The notes: a model not told the origin generated them from the letters alone. A DNA stretch of 64,000 bases from Nonomuraea rhodomycinica (GCF_013363995.1 NZ_JABWGO010000004.1:248001-312000), one strand, 5' to 3'; positions 39,317 to 48,744 are shown, counted from the stretch's first letter. Program-made: numbers and translations.

Positions 39317-40306
39317 TCAGGGATTACGCGCGCCGACCTCGGCGGCGCCGCTCCGGCGGGGTGGCGCGAGCGGGGCGCCCGAGCCGATCCGCTCCCGGAC
39401 CACGTAGGTCGGGTGGCCCATTCCGCTGCCGTGAATACGGCCCACGTATTCGCCGAGGACGCCGATGGCGATGAGCTGCGCCGCCGAGAACAGGGCCACC
39501 ATCGAGGCGATCGTGGTGAACCCGGCGACGGTCGTGCCGCCGGTCGCGAAGTGCCACAGGACGGCCGCGCCCAGCAGCAGCCCGAACACCCCGGCGGCGA
39601 AACCGAGGTAGCTGGCCAGGCGCAGCGGCGCCGCGCTGTATCCCAGCACCATGTTCGCCGTGTGCCGCACCAGCAGGGGCAGCGAGTAGTTGGACCGGCC
39701 GTGCTGGCGGTGGTTCATGTGGACCGACGCCGAGCCGATCCGGGTCGTGGCCCACGACAGGGCCACGTCGATGGACGCGTGCGGGCCCGAGAGCTGGGCG
39801 AACCCGTCGCGCAGGTGGGTGCGGAAGGCCCGGAACGCGCTGATCTTGCGGGCGCCGCGGAAGCCCAGCGTGGCCGACATGCACGCCTTGACCGTGCGGG
39901 AGGCCAGGCTGCGCAGGTAGCCGTGCTCCTCCACGTGCGGCACGCCGTAGACGAGGTCGAGGCGGTCGCCCTCCAGGGCCGCCAGCAGGTTCGGGATCTG
40001 CTCGGGCAGGTGCTGCAGGTCGTCGTCCATCGTGACGACCACCTGCGACGCGGCCTCCCTGATGCCGGCGACCAGGGCGTTGTGCTGGCCGTAGTTGCGG
40101 GACAGGTGGATCGCGCGCACGCCCTCCACGTGCCGGGCCAGCTCGGCGGCGGCCGACCAGGTGTCGTCCGGGCTGCCGTCCACGACGAGGATCACCTCGT
40201 AGCGCACGCCCAGCTCGCCCAGCACGGAGACGACCCGGGGCACCAGCATCGGGAGCGTGCGCGCCGACCGGTAACACGGGATGACCACCGACACTGACTC
40301 CGACAT
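39317..40306 (-). CDS. GT2 family glycosyltransferase with C-terminal membrane anchor
   Basis: 329 residues. The GT-A fold starts SVVIPCYRSARTLPMLVPRV; the metal site is VVTMDDDLQHLPE; QHGRSNYSLP follows the catalytic region. Two membrane helices (about 230-250 and 265-285) end the protein, as in polyprenyl-phosphate sugar synthases (DPM1, GtrB, ArnC). It probably makes a polyprenyl-phosphate sugar, which would fit with the GtrA-like flippase protein in the locus. A GGAGGAT site precedes the ATG. Confidence 0.88.
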   Translation of the reverse strand: MSESVSVVIPCYRSARTLPMLVPRVVSVLGELGVRYEVILVVDGSPDDTWSAAAELARHVEGVRAIHLSRNYGQHNALVAGIREAASQVVVTMDDDLQHLPEQIPNLLAALEGDRLDLVYGVPHVEEHGYLRSLASRTVKACMSATLGFRGARKISAFRAFRTHLRDGFAQLSGPHASIDVALSWATTRIGSASVHMNHRQHGRSNYSLPLLVRHTANMVLGYSAAPLRLASYLGFAAGVFGLLLGAAVLWHFATGGTTVAGFTTIASMVALFSAAQLIAIGVLGEYVGRIHGSGMGHPTYVVRERIGSGAPLAPPRRSGAAEVGARNP

Positions 40307-40472
40307 GGATCCTCCGATATCGCGGCGAAGGCGCGCGCGGTGGACGCGCCTCCGGGGAACGGTCCTCTGCGCCAGGGGCTCCTGGCGGTCATCGCATCAC
40401 ACGGCCGGTCCGTCCGCCATGCGGGACGTGGCCCCTTGCGCTCTTCTTGGTGCGGTATTACCCGGTGCGGTG

Positions 40473-40502
40473 GCGCCCGGGGGGCGCGAGCCCCCCGGGC
40501 GC
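40473..40502 (-). terminator. 13-bp hairpin with GCGA tetraloop
   Basis: GCGCCCGGGGGGC and GCCCCCCGGGCGC pair perfectly, just beyond the stop codon of the 1247-residue gene. The hairpin has the same stem on both strands, but the neighbouring gene order makes the minus strand the relevant one. The rest of 40307-40470 shows no gene. Confidence 0.85.
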
Positions 40503-40506
40503 GGGC

Positions 40507-43500
40507 TCAGTCGGCGTCGAAGACCACGTCGACCCAGTAGTTGCTGGCCTTGTACGTCGTGGTCGGGAACAGGTTCTGCGAGGTGTAGCGGTACACGCCG
40601 TTGCCCTCGACGCCGCTCGCGGGCGCGATGAGCGGCGGGCTGTTGTACTGCGTGGTAAAGAAATTCTGGTTGTACGAGAAACGCCCCACCTGGGTGTTGT
40701 AGGAGGCGACATAGGTGGTGCCGGGATCTATGCGGACCGGTGTGCTGAACAGCACCTGTTGCCACCCGGACGCCGTCTCGTTGGTGAACGTCGCGGTGGC
40801 GAGCTGCTGGCCGGTGTTGGACCACAGGGTGCCGATGTGCGTACCCGTGTTCTGCGAGCCCTTGTAGAACCTGATGCCCCTGATCGTGCCGGGCACCAGC
40901 GCCCGGAACCGCACGCCCAGCGTGACCGCCCTGGCGTCGGAGGCGTTCACCACCGCGGGCACCGACGTGCTCGGGAACAGGCTGGTCGGCGAGAACGACA
41001 CGTCCACCCAGTAGTTGGACGAGCGGTACGTGCTCGTCGGGAAGGCGGTGCCGGAGCCGTACCGGTAGACGCCGTTGCCGCCGGCCGCGGTGCTCGTCGG
41101 GGCGGTCAGCGGGCCGTTGACCCGGGCCGAGGTGAAGTAGTCCTGGTTGAGCGCGTAGTGGCCGGCGGGCGCGAAGTACGAGGCGACGTACGTGGTGCCC
41201 GGCGTGACCTGCACCGGCGCGGGGAAGTCCACCTGCTGCCACCCGGTGGCCGTCTCGTTGGTGAACGTGGCCCGGGCGAGGAGCTGGCCCGTGCTGGTCC
41301 ACAGGTTGCCGACGTGCGTGCCGGTGTTGCCCGCGCCCTTGTAGAACCTGATGCCGAGGATGGCCCCCTCCTGCGACGTCTGGAACTTCACGCCGAGCTC
41401 GACCGAACGCGAGTCGGGCTGGGCCAGGACCGCCGGAACGGTCGTCGAGGGCCACAGGCTGCAGGGGCAGCTCCCGACCACCGTGACCGGCCGCGAGTCC
41501 AGGGTGGTCTGGAGGTTGCCGATGTCGTCCACGGCCCGCACGAGGAGGGTCGTGTCGCCGGCGGTCTGCGGCACCCAGGTGTACTGCCAGGGGCCGAACC
41601 CGGTGGCCGCCTGCCAGCTCGCGCCGTTGTCGGTCGACACCTCGACGCCCGCGACGACGCCGCCGCCCGTGTCGGAGGCCGTGCCGCTGATCGTGACGCT
41701 CCGGCCGGTCACCACGGTCGAGCCGCCGGCCGGGGCGGTCAGCGCGGACGTCGGCGGCGCGGTGTCGGTGGACTGGGTCGCCGGGACCAGGTCGGTCTGC
41801 AGCGTCGCCGGCTGCAGGCCGAAGTCGGCGAACAGGTTGACGGTCGCCTGCTGGATGCGGATGTCGATCGGCGCGCCGTCGCGGTCGTGCACCGCGTCCA
41901 GCCCCCACGGCCACTGGATGGTGCCCGCGCCGAACACCAGGCCGCCGCCGCTGGGCTGCCGGTAGAGGGTCAGGTGGTGGGTGGCGGAGCCGGCCCCGTA
42001 CGTGCTGCCGAAGTCGAGCAGGACCTTGTTGGTGTAGCTGAGGGTGGTGCTGGAGTAACGCGCCAGCCCGGGCGGCGCGACGCTGTTGTCCGGCTGGTTG
42101 TCCCACTCGAAGCCCAGGGTGCCGGAGGAGAGGGTCGCGACGTCGCCGGGCTGCAGGTTCGCGATCGAGGTGTTGCGCCACAGCCGCATGGCCGCGTACT
42201 GGGAGGGCACCTGGATCGCGTCGTTGACGACGCCGTTGATGATGAACAGGGTGCCGGTGAGCTGGTTCTCCGGCCTGCCGCCGTTGGACGGCGGCGAGAA
42301 GCGCGGGTCGCGCCAGGTCCCCGTCCACTGCGGGCTGGGGTCGATCTTGGCGTTGGCGAGCGTCTCCTTGTAACAGGTCATCGTGCGGAACGGGGTGTCC
42401 GACCCGTCGATGCTCGGCTCCCAGCGGGTCTTCCAGAACACCTCGTTGGCCGAGAAGAAGGCGACGTCCACGCCGTCGTCGCGGGCCGCCGCGAAGTTGT
42501 CCCGCATCTCCTCCGACCAGTACTCGTCGTGGCCGACGGACAGCAGCGCCTCGTGGCCCAGCAGCAGGCCGGGACGGACGACGGCGTCGATGCTGGAGAT
42601 GTAGCCCACGTCGTAGGCGTTGCGCTCGATCCAGCGCAGCATCGGGTACTCGGAGTTGAAGAAGTAGTTGGGCGGGCCGTTGGAGACGCCGCGCGTGGTG
42701 ATCGGGCGGTTGTAGCTGACCTTGTAGGCGCGGTTGGCGGGCTGGCCGAAGTACAGGCTGTTGCCGCCGTACCGGTTGTAGGCCTGCCACGTCGTGTCGG
42801 AGGTCTTGAACACCACCGCCGAGGAGCGCTGGTCGTCGCGGACGACGAAGAGGATCTGGCTGTCGCCGGCCGTGCCGTCCTCGCGGACCAGCTTGGCCTC
42901 GTAGACGCCGGTGACCGCCGTGGCCGGCACGGCCCAGGAGGCCGACACCGCCCAGGTGCCGCAGTCGACCAGCCCGGTCGCGGCGTCGCTCACGCAGTCC
43001 GGCTGGGTCTGGGGCAGCGGGACGGACGGCTGGATCGTGGTGATGAGCCGGGCGCCCATGCCGCCGTACCAGCCGAAACGGTAGATGTCGAGGCGGTAGT
43101 CCGTCGCCGGGGTGTTGATCTTGAAGTCGATGGTGTCGCCGTGGTTGACGCTGATCTGCGTGGGATAGCCCTGGATGTCAGGGCTGCCGGCGCCGACGAC
43201 GTCCCATTCGCTGGGCGGGTTGCCCGGCAGCTCGTTCTCCAGGCAGATGATCGAGCCGGGCGGGCAGTTCTGCCGGGCGCGGCGGGCTGGCTTGCGGCGG
43301 GGCTCGGCGGGTTCTCCGGGCGCCGCGACCTTCGCGACCTTCGCGGTCTTCCGCGGCGCCGAGGTGAGGGCGGCGCGTGCCGGAGCTCCCGTCGCCGGTC
43401 CGGTGGCCGCGACGATCCGGGGACCGGCGCCGCCGGACGGCGCGGAGACGCCCGCGGACGCGGGGCGCGTGGCGGGGGAGCGTCGCGTGGCGGCCCGGTC

Positions 43501-44250
43501 CTCGGCGAGCGTGGCGGGGAAGCGCTGCGCGGCGGCCTGCGGCGCGGTGAGCGTTCCCTGGCGGTGCATGGCGTCGATCACCGCGCGCCAGCGGGCGCGC
43601 AGGTCCGTGACCGGCGCGGACGCGGCGTCGCCGGCCGGGTCCTGGCGCCGGATCGCGGCGGCCAGGTACGCGCCCTCGGACACGCTGAGCTCCTGGACGT
43701 CCTTGCCGAAGAACGCCCGCGCCCCCGCCTGGAGCCCCCGTGAGCCGCCGAGGTCGAGCACGTTGAGGTACCTCTCCAGCACCCACTCCGGCGAGCGGGA
43801 CAGAGCCGCCTTCACGGCCACCGCGACATCGGCGACCCGGCGCGGGAACGAGTGGTCCTGCGGGTGCTGGCCGGCGGCCATCCGCTGGGTGATCGCGAAG
43901 TCGCCGGTGCCGCGCCCGGTGAGGGCGAACCACAGGCCGCGCGCCAGCCCCTCCAGGGTCACGCCCGCCTCCGGCGCGGGCGCCGCGGCCTCGGCGGCGA
44001 GGACGGCCCGCACCACGTGGTCCGGCACCTGGTTGAGCTGGACGCTTGAGCCGCGGTCGCGCGCCGTGGTGTTCGCCTCTCCGGACACGGGGGCGGTCAG
44101 CGGGTCGACCGGTCGCGTGTCGCCGGGCAGAGGCGTCAGCACCCAGGCGCTCCAGAGCAGGGCGGCCAGGACGGCGACACCCCCGAGGACGATCAGCGCC
44201 ACGCGAGGTGGACGCCGCCTGCGGCCGATCTTCTCCTTGCCGTCCGGCAT
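40507..44250 (-). CDS. Degenerate GT51 transglycosylase / dimethylformamidase-like / DUF4082 fusion protein
   Basis: 1247 residues. A cytosolic tail and membrane helix (about 17-40) precede a GT51-like domain (65-240). Its key motif is changed: the usual EDRRFYxHxG is EAAAPAPEAGV and GGSTITQQ is GDFAITQRM, although the glutamates of AAEAA and SPEWVLERYLN remain. An Ala/Lys-rich linker leads to a region (about 350-830) like the large subunit of N,N-dimethylformamidase (YRFGWYGGMGARLI, SVGHDEYWSEEMRDNF). An Ig-like module (about 850-940) and two DUF4082 modules (950-1247) follow, like those of the 32443 gene. It is probably a membrane-tethered surface enzyme or adhesin; transglycosylase activity is doubtful. 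Confidence 0.85.
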   Translation of the reverse strand: MPDGKEKIGRRRRPPRVALIVLGGVAVLAALLWSAWVLTPLPGDTRPVDPLTAPVSGEANTTARDRGSSVQLNQVPDHVVRAVLAAEAAAPAPEAGVTLEGLARGLWFALTGRGTGDFAITQRMAAGQHPQDHSFPRRVADVAVAVKAALSRSPEWVLERYLNVLDLGGSRGLQAGARAFFGKDVQELSVSEGAYLAAAIRRQDPAGDAASAPVTDLRARWRAVIDAMHRQGTLTAPQAAAQRFPATLAEDRAATRRSPATRPASAGVSAPSGGAGPRIVAATGPATGAPARAALTSAPRKTAKVAKVAAPGEPAEPRRKPARRARQNCPPGSIICLENELPGNPPSEWDVVGAGSPDIQGYPTQISVNHGDTIDFKINTPATDYRLDIYRFGWYGGMGARLITTIQPSVPLPQTQPDCVSDAATGLVDCGTWAVSASWAVPATAVTGVYEAKLVREDGTAGDSQILFVVRDDQRSSAVVFKTSDTTWQAYNRYGGNSLYFGQPANRAYKVSYNRPITTRGVSNGPPNYFFNSEYPMLRWIERNAYDVGYISSIDAVVRPGLLLGHEALLSVGHDEYWSEEMRDNFAAARDDGVDVAFFSANEVFWKTRWEPSIDGSDTPFRTMTCYKETLANAKIDPSPQWTGTWRDPRFSPPSNGGRPENQLTGTLFIINGVVNDAIQVPSQYAAMRLWRNTSIANLQPGDVATLSSGTLGFEWDNQPDNSVAPPGLARYSSTTLSYTNKVLLDFGSTYGAGSATHHLTLYRQPSGGGLVFGAGTIQWPWGLDAVHDRDGAPIDIRIQQATVNLFADFGLQPATLQTDLVPATQSTDTAPPTSALTAPAGGSTVVTGRSVTISGTASDTGGGVVAGVEVSTDNGASWQAATGFGPWQYTWVPQTAGDTTLLVRAVDDIGNLQTTLDSRPVTVVGSCPCSLWPSTTVPAVLAQPDSRSVELGVKFQTSQEGAILGIRFYKGAGNTGTHVGNLWTSTGQLLARATFTNETATGWQQVDFPAPVQVTPGTTYVASYFAPAGHYALNQDYFTSARVNGPLTAPTSTAAGGNGVYRYGSGTAFPTSTYRSSNYWVDVSFSPTSLFPSTSVPAVVNASDARAVTLGVRFRALVPGTIRGIRFYKGSQNTGTHIGTLWSNTGQQLATATFTNETASGWQQVLFSTPVRIDPGTTYVASYNTQVGRFSYNQNFFTTQYNSPPLIAPASGVEGNGVYRYTSQNLFPTTTYKASNYWVDVVFDAD

Positions 44251-44511
44251 GCGAAACTCCCAAGAACGCGTTTGCTAGCTAAAACAGGAGCAAAGGCGAT
44301 GTGTATGCACCTCGGAGCAGAGTAGGGATGAAATCGGGCGGTGATCGCGCGGCGCGGACAATGACAGCACTCGATAGGGGATGGGCGTGTCGGGAGACAA
44401 ACATCGGTTGCGGTAATGCGTCCGTTTTTGCGGTCAAGCTTTCCGGTCGCACCGGGAAAGCGGCGCCTGAGGGGGCGCCGGTGCCCCTTGCCGGCTCCGT
44501 GAGTCGGTCGC

Positions 44512-44583
44512 GGCAAAGCCGTCGCAAGGAGACGGTCCCGCTCGGTGCATTCGGCCGCCCGGCGCGGGAAGCGTCGCCAGGCT
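44512..44583 (+). promoter_or_regulatory. Tandem GGCAAG-box promoter (copy 5)
   Basis: GGCAAA (44512) and CGCAAG (44523) are 11 bp apart; CAGGCT (44578) lies 55 bp after the second and 13 bp before an ATG at 44591. The core CGTCGCCAGGCT is identical to copy 1. The intergenic stretch 44251-44544 otherwise holds only the minus-strand TTAGCT/TAGCTA box of the fusion gene (about 44270-44276) and no visible gene. Confidence 0.5.
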
Positions 44584-47259
44584 GGAGCGCATGGCCGCCG
44601 CCCGCCCCGCCCGCACGTTCCACGACCGTCCCAGGACGAGCCGTGCGAAGGACGGACGCCGCCCGGGCCGCGCGAAACCGGGCCGCACGCAACCGCGTCG
44701 CCGGCCGAGCCGCGCGCAACCGCGTCGCCGCCCGAGCCGCGCGCAACCGGGTCGCCGCCCGGGCCGCGCGTGGGGGAGGCGCCGCCCCGCCGCCGGGGAC
44801 CGCTGACCCGGGTGTCACGGTGGCTGCCCGCGGCGGCCGTGCTGGCCTACGCCGTGGTCGCGCTGCGGCTGTACGGCGTCGGCGCGCGGGACACGGCCGC
44901 GTTCGCCCTGTACGCCGCGCTGGCTCTGGCGCTGCCGGGCCTGCTGTGGGCGCGGGCCCTGTACCGCCGCGCGCACGCGCTGCCCGAGCAGGTCGCGCTC
45001 GGCCTGACCCTTGGCTACGCGATCGAGGTGCTCACCTACCTGCCGGCCCGCGCCCTCGGGCTGCCCCTGATGGTCCTGGCGTGGCCGCTCGGCACGTACG
45101 CGCTGTTCCTGGCCGTCCCCCGGCTGCGCGGGCACTGGCGGCGCGGACCCGGGGCGCGCCCCGTCCCGCTGTGGTGGTCGTGGACCCTCGCGCTCGTCAC
45201 GATCGCGGTCGTCGCCCTGGTCGCCGCCGGCTGCTACGCCCGCCAGCCGCTCACCTGGCCGGCGCTCCTGTCGTCGCCCGTGGACATGCCCTTCCACCTG
45301 GCGCTGACCGGCGAGCTGCGCAACCACGTGCCGCCCACGATGCCGGCGGTCGCCGGTGAGCCGCTGGCGTACCACTGGTTCGTCTACGCGCACCTGGCCG
45401 CCGCGAGCCGGGTCACCGGGATCGAGCCGTCCGTGCTGCTCTTCCGGCTGGCCGTGCTGCCCATGCTGGCGGCGTTCGTCGTGCTGCTCGGGATGGTCGG
45501 GCGCCGCCTGACCGGCTCGCGGAGGGTGGCGGCCGGCGCGGTGGCGGCGACGGTGTTCGTGGCCGCGCCGGGCCTGTACGCGGGGTCGGTCGCCGGGCTG
45601 CTGACCTGGACGCCGCCGTACTCGTGGGCCAGCCCCACCCAGACGTTCGGCGCCCTGCTGTTCGTCCCCGTGATGCTCCTGCTCCTCGACCTGTCCGCGG
45701 CGGGCCGGCGCGGCCGGGGCTGGTGGGTCCTGCTGGCGGTGCTGCTGGTGGCGCTGGCGGGGGCGAAGGCCACGTACCTGCCGCTCCTCGCGGCCGGCCT
45801 GCTGACAGCCGCCGTCGCCGAGGCGCTCACCCGGTTCCGGACGCCCCGGCGGGCGGCGGCCGTGCTCGGGCTGACGGCGGCGTGCCTGGCGTTCGCGCAC
45901 GTGGTGCTGTTCGGCGGCGCCCGGCAGGGCATCGTCGTCGATCCGCTGTCGATGGTCAGGGTGACCTGGCGCAACCTGACCGGCGCGGGCGTCGCGGAGC
46001 CCGTCGCGTGGCCGGCGACGCTCGGGGCGACGCTGCTGTGCCTGCTCGGCGCGGCCGTCGCCTGGTGCGGGGCGCTGGGCCTGCTGTGCCGGCCGCGGCT
46101 GCTCGCCCGCCCTCCCGTGGTGCTGGCGCTCGGCATGAGCGCGGCCGGGCTGGGCGCGGCGCTCCTGCTCGGCCATCCGTCGCTGTCGCAGGGGTACTTC
46201 CTGCAGGCGGTCTTCCCCTACCTGGCGATGGTCTCCTGTCACGGCCTGGCCGTCGCGGTGCGGAGGGCGAGGCTGCGGCCCGCCATGGCGGCGGGCGCCG
46301 CCTGCGCCGGGGTGGCCGCCGTCGTGGCGATCCGCGTGCTGCTCGGCGTGCGGGTGCCGCTCGGCCCCGGCGTGGACGCCGCCGTGCTGTACCTGCCGTA
46401 CGCGGCGCTGCTCGGGCTCGTGGTGGCGGCGGGGATGGCGCTGCGCGCGCTGGGCCGGAGCCGGACCGCCACGTTCGCGCTGCTGCTCTGCCTGGTCACC
46501 GCGGCCGGGACGCCGGCGGCGTGGGCGGCGCAGCTCGCGCTGGGCGCCGCGAAGGGCCCGTTCCCGGCAGCGGCGCACCGCCGGCCGGGCCCGGACGCGC
46601 CCCGGGGGGCGGTCGCGGCCGGGCGATGGCTGCGCGCGCACTCGTCTCCCGACGACCTGGTCGCCGCCAACGCGCACTGCCGGTGGGGCTTCGAGTCGCC
46701 GTGCGACAGCCGCGCCTTCTGGGCCAGCGCGCTGAGCGAACGGCGCGTGCTGGTCGAGGGATGGGCGTACACGGCGACCTCCCTGGCCGGCGCGCGCCCC
46801 GAGGAGGAGGCGGAGCACCGCCCGTTCTGGGACCAGGCGCGGCTGCGCGCCAACGACGCCGTCTTCCGGCAGCCGTCGCCCGAGACGGCCCGCGTGCTGC
46901 GCGAGCGCTACGGCGTGCGGTGGCTGTTCGTGGACGAGACCCGGCTGCCGGCGGGCGTCCGCCTGGACGCCGCGGCCACGCCGCGCTTCCGCTCCGGGGA
47001 CCACGCGGTCTACGAGCTGGCCGGCGACGCCCCCGCGCCCGTCGTGACCCCGGCGCCCCCGACCCCCGCGCCCCTGACCCCGGCGCCCCCGACCTCCGCG
47101 CCCCTGACCCCGGCGTCCCCGACCCCCGCGACCTCGGCCACCCGCGCCCCCGCGCCCCCGCAACCCGCACCCCCCGCGGCGTCGGCCCGCCGCCACCCTC
47201 GCGACCCCCGCGACCGCGGGCTGACCGGCGGTCCGGCGACCAGGGCCGCCACGACGTGA
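44545..47259 (+). CDS. Multispanning membrane protein, paralog 2 (GT-C-like)
   Basis: About 904 residues if started at 44545. The promoter points to ATG 44591, but that frame stops at 44806; GTG 44770 is another in-frame choice, so the N-terminus is unresolved (frameshift or other start). The body has about 13 membrane helices and shares PVDMPFHLALTGELRNHVPP and GEPLAYHWFVYAHLAAASR with paralog 3. After the membrane region comes a soluble domain (SSPDDLVAANAHCRWG, VLVEGWAY, YGVRWLFVDE) and a Pro/Thr/Ala-rich tail. The D-x-P-F-H-L loop after an early helix resembles the catalytic loop of GT-C enzymes, suggesting polyprenyl-sugar-dependent transfer on the outer face. Function is inferred. Confidence 0.78.
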   Translation: MHSAARRGKRRQAGAHGRRPPRPHVPRPSQDEPCEGRTPPGPRETGPHATASPAEPRATASPPEPRATGSPPGPRVGEAPPRRRGPLTRVSRWLPAAAVLAYAVVALRLYGVGARDTAAFALYAALALALPGLLWARALYRRAHALPEQVALGLTLGYAIEVLTYLPARALGLPLMVLAWPLGTYALFLAVPRLRGHWRRGPGARPVPLWWSWTLALVTIAVVALVAAGCYARQPLTWPALLSSPVDMPFHLALTGELRNHVPPTMPAVAGEPLAYHWFVYAHLAAASRVTGIEPSVLLFRLAVLPMLAAFVVLLGMVGRRLTGSRRVAAGAVAATVFVAAPGLYAGSVAGLLTWTPPYSWASPTQTFGALLFVPVMLLLLDLSAAGRRGRGWWVLLAVLLVALAGAKATYLPLLAAGLLTAAVAEALTRFRTPRRAAAVLGLTAACLAFAHVVLFGGARQGIVVDPLSMVRVTWRNLTGAGVAEPVAWPATLGATLLCLLGAAVAWCGALGLLCRPRLLARPPVVLALGMSAAGLGAALLLGHPSLSQGYFLQAVFPYLAMVSCHGLAVAVRRARLRPAMAAGAACAGVAAVVAIRVLLGVRVPLGPGVDAAVLYLPYAALLGLVVAAGMALRALGRSRTATFALLLCLVTAAGTPAAWAAQLALGAAKGPFPAAAHRRPGPDAPRGAVAAGRWLRAHSSPDDLVAANAHCRWGFESPCDSRAFWASALSERRVLVEGWAYTATSLAGARPEEEAEHRPFWDQARLRANDAVFRQPSPETARVLRERYGVRWLFVDETRLPAGVRLDAAATPRFRSGDHAVYELAGDAPAPVVTPAPPTPAPLTPAPPTSAPLTPASPTPATSATRAPAPPQPAPPAASARRHPRDPRDRGLTGGPATRAATT
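44688..44768 (+). repeat. Three 27-bp tandem repeats near the membrane-protein start
   Basis: CGCAACCGCGTCGCC-type units of 27 bp start at 44688, 44715 and 44742. In the frame of the membrane protein they encode three copies of the nine-residue unit ATASP(A/P)EPR. They lie exactly where the start of paralog 2 is uncertain, so slippage or assembly error is possible. Confidence 0.8.
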
Positions 47260-47287
47260 CCGGACAGATCTGATCGGTATGGCCCGG

Positions 47288-47359
47288 GGCACGGGCGGGC
47301 AATGTTTCGCGCGGCCGGGGCGCGGGCCGGAGCGCCGCCACCGTCACCGGCCGTCCGGT
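47288..47359 (+). promoter_or_regulatory. Tandem GGCAAG-box promoter (copy 6, weak -10)
   Basis: GGCACG (47288) and GGCAAT (47298) are 10 bp apart. TCCGGT (47354-47359) lies 56 bp after the second box and 10-13 bp before the ATGs at 47364/47367. The -10 is a poor match. Confidence 0.35.
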
Positions 47360-47363
47360 GGCG

Positions 47364-48716
47364 ATGATGACGCCCGTGAAGGTCATGACGTCCTCGGCGG
47401 CCCTCGCTCTTCGCACGCTGGCCACGCGCGGGGTCAGGCTGGGCCTGGAGACGGTGACAGGGGTGGTCATCGCGCGCACCCTCCAGCCCGAGGGCAGGGG
47501 CGTCTACGCGGTGATCAGCACCGCGGCGTTCGCCGCCGTCGTCGTGGGCCACCTGTCGCTGGAGAAGTCGCAGATCGCCCTGTGGGAGGACCGTTCGCGG
47601 CATCCGGCGCTGGCCACCAACGGCCTGGTCCTGGGCCTGGTCCTGGGCTCGCTGTCGGCGCTGGGCGCCCTGGGGATCGTCGCGCTGACCGGCGCCCAGG
47701 GAGGGCTCGCCCTGTGGGCGCTGGCCCTGTCGGTGGTGCCGCTCGGCGCGGCCTCCGTCAACCTCAACGGCATCATGACCCTGCAGTCCCGGATGGACGT
47801 CGTCAACCGCAAGTCGCTCCTCGCCGCGCTGGCGCGGTGCCTGCCCATCCTGGCGCTCGCGGCCCTGGGACATCTGACGCTCGCCGGCGTGGTGGCCTGC
47901 TGGGCGCTCTCGATCGCCCTGCCGTTCGTCCTCGTGGCGGGCGGGATGCGGCCGATCCGCCTGCGCGTGGACCGGACGCTCGCGCGGCGCCAGCTCGGCC
48001 TGTCCGGCAGGTACCACGTGGGCTGGGTGGCGCTGTACCTCATCGTCACCATCGACGTCCCGCTGCTCAGCGCGCTGGACTCGCCGGCCGCGGTCGGCAT
48101 CTACACCGTCGCGGTCACGATCATGACCCTGACCCGGATCCCGTGCGAGACGATCGCGCAGATCGCGCTGCCCAAGCAGGCGTCCTGCGACGTGGAGGAG
48201 GCCAAGCACGTCACCGTCCGCGCGCTGCGGCTCATGCTGCTCGTCTCCTCCGGCTTCGTGGTGGTGCTCGTGGCGGCCTCGCCGTGGATGATCCCGCTGG
48301 TCTACGGCGACTCCTTCGCCGGAAGCGTGGCCCCGCTGCTCGCGCTCGCTCCGGGAACCGTCGCCCTCATGCTGGTCAGGGCCGTCGAGCAGCATCTCGT
48401 ACGGCTGGAGCGCCCCTCGACGATGACCGCCGTCTCCGTCGGCGTGCTGTGCGCGAACGTGCTGCTCAACCTGGTGCTGATCCCGCGCTGGGGCGCGGTG
48501 GGCGCGGCGGTGGCGTCCACCGTGACGTACGTCGTGCTGGCCGCCCTGGAGATCACCCGCTTCGTCCGGTTGACCGGGCTGCCGGTGAGGGCGCTGGTCC
48601 CCGGCCGGGCGGAGGTCCATTCGGTCGTGATGCCCTTGCTGGCGGTAGCTTCCGGAAATGCGCGACACGCCCCACGGCATCCGGCGGCGCACCGCCCGAA
48701 TTCCTACTCTGAGTGA
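47364..48716 (+). CDS. Wzx-like polysaccharide flippase
   Basis: 450 residues from ATG 47364 (ATG 47367 equally possible; GTG 47358 overlaps the proposed -10). Twelve or more membrane helices and the MATE/Wzx-like pattern (IARTLQPEGRGVYAVISTAA near the start; LRLMLLVSSGFVVVLVAASP; a polysaccharide-biosynthesis C-terminal domain with NVLLNLVLIPRWGAVGAAVA) mark an oligosaccharide-lipid flippase. It would move the undecaprenyl-linked repeat unit to the outer face before polymerisation. The basic C-terminal tail (residues about 425-450) looks poorly conserved. Confidence 0.85.
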   Translation: MMTPVKVMTSSAALALRTLATRGVRLGLETVTGVVIARTLQPEGRGVYAVISTAAFAAVVVGHLSLEKSQIALWEDRSRHPALATNGLVLGLVLGSLSALGALGIVALTGAQGGLALWALALSVVPLGAASVNLNGIMTLQSRMDVVNRKSLLAALARCLPILALAALGHLTLAGVVACWALSIALPFVLVAGGMRPIRLRVDRTLARRQLGLSGRYHVGWVALYLIVTIDVPLLSALDSPAAVGIYTVAVTIMTLTRIPCETIAQIALPKQASCDVEEAKHVTVRALRLMLLVSSGFVVVLVAASPWMIPLVYGDSFAGSVAPLLALAPGTVALMLVRAVEQHLVRLERPSTMTAVSVGVLCANVLLNLVLIPRWGAVGAAVASTVTYVVLAALEITRFVRLTGLPVRALVPGRAEVHSVVMPLLAVASGNARHAPRHPAAHRPNSYSE

Positions 48717-48744
48717 TGACCATCTCGCTGACAGTGGAGGATTC

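Noticed and set aside
39160..39474. Small plus-strand open frame preceded by TTGACA
   Set aside because: The translation is Arg-rich and overlaps the glycosyltransferase gene; no ribosome site or recognisable domain, so the TTGACA is taken as chance.
44461..44580. GGCAAAGCC and a following hairpin recalled a c-di-GMP-I (GEMM) riboswitch
   Set aside because: The second conserved block (GGGACGCAAAGCC type) and the remaining aptamer core are missing; the GGCAAA box fits the shared promoter layout instead.
44591..44806. 71-residue Arg-rich open frame starting at the promoter-predicted ATG
   Set aside because: Not called as a gene because it is low complexity and sits in the N-terminal region of membrane paralog 2; it is treated as a start or frameshift problem.
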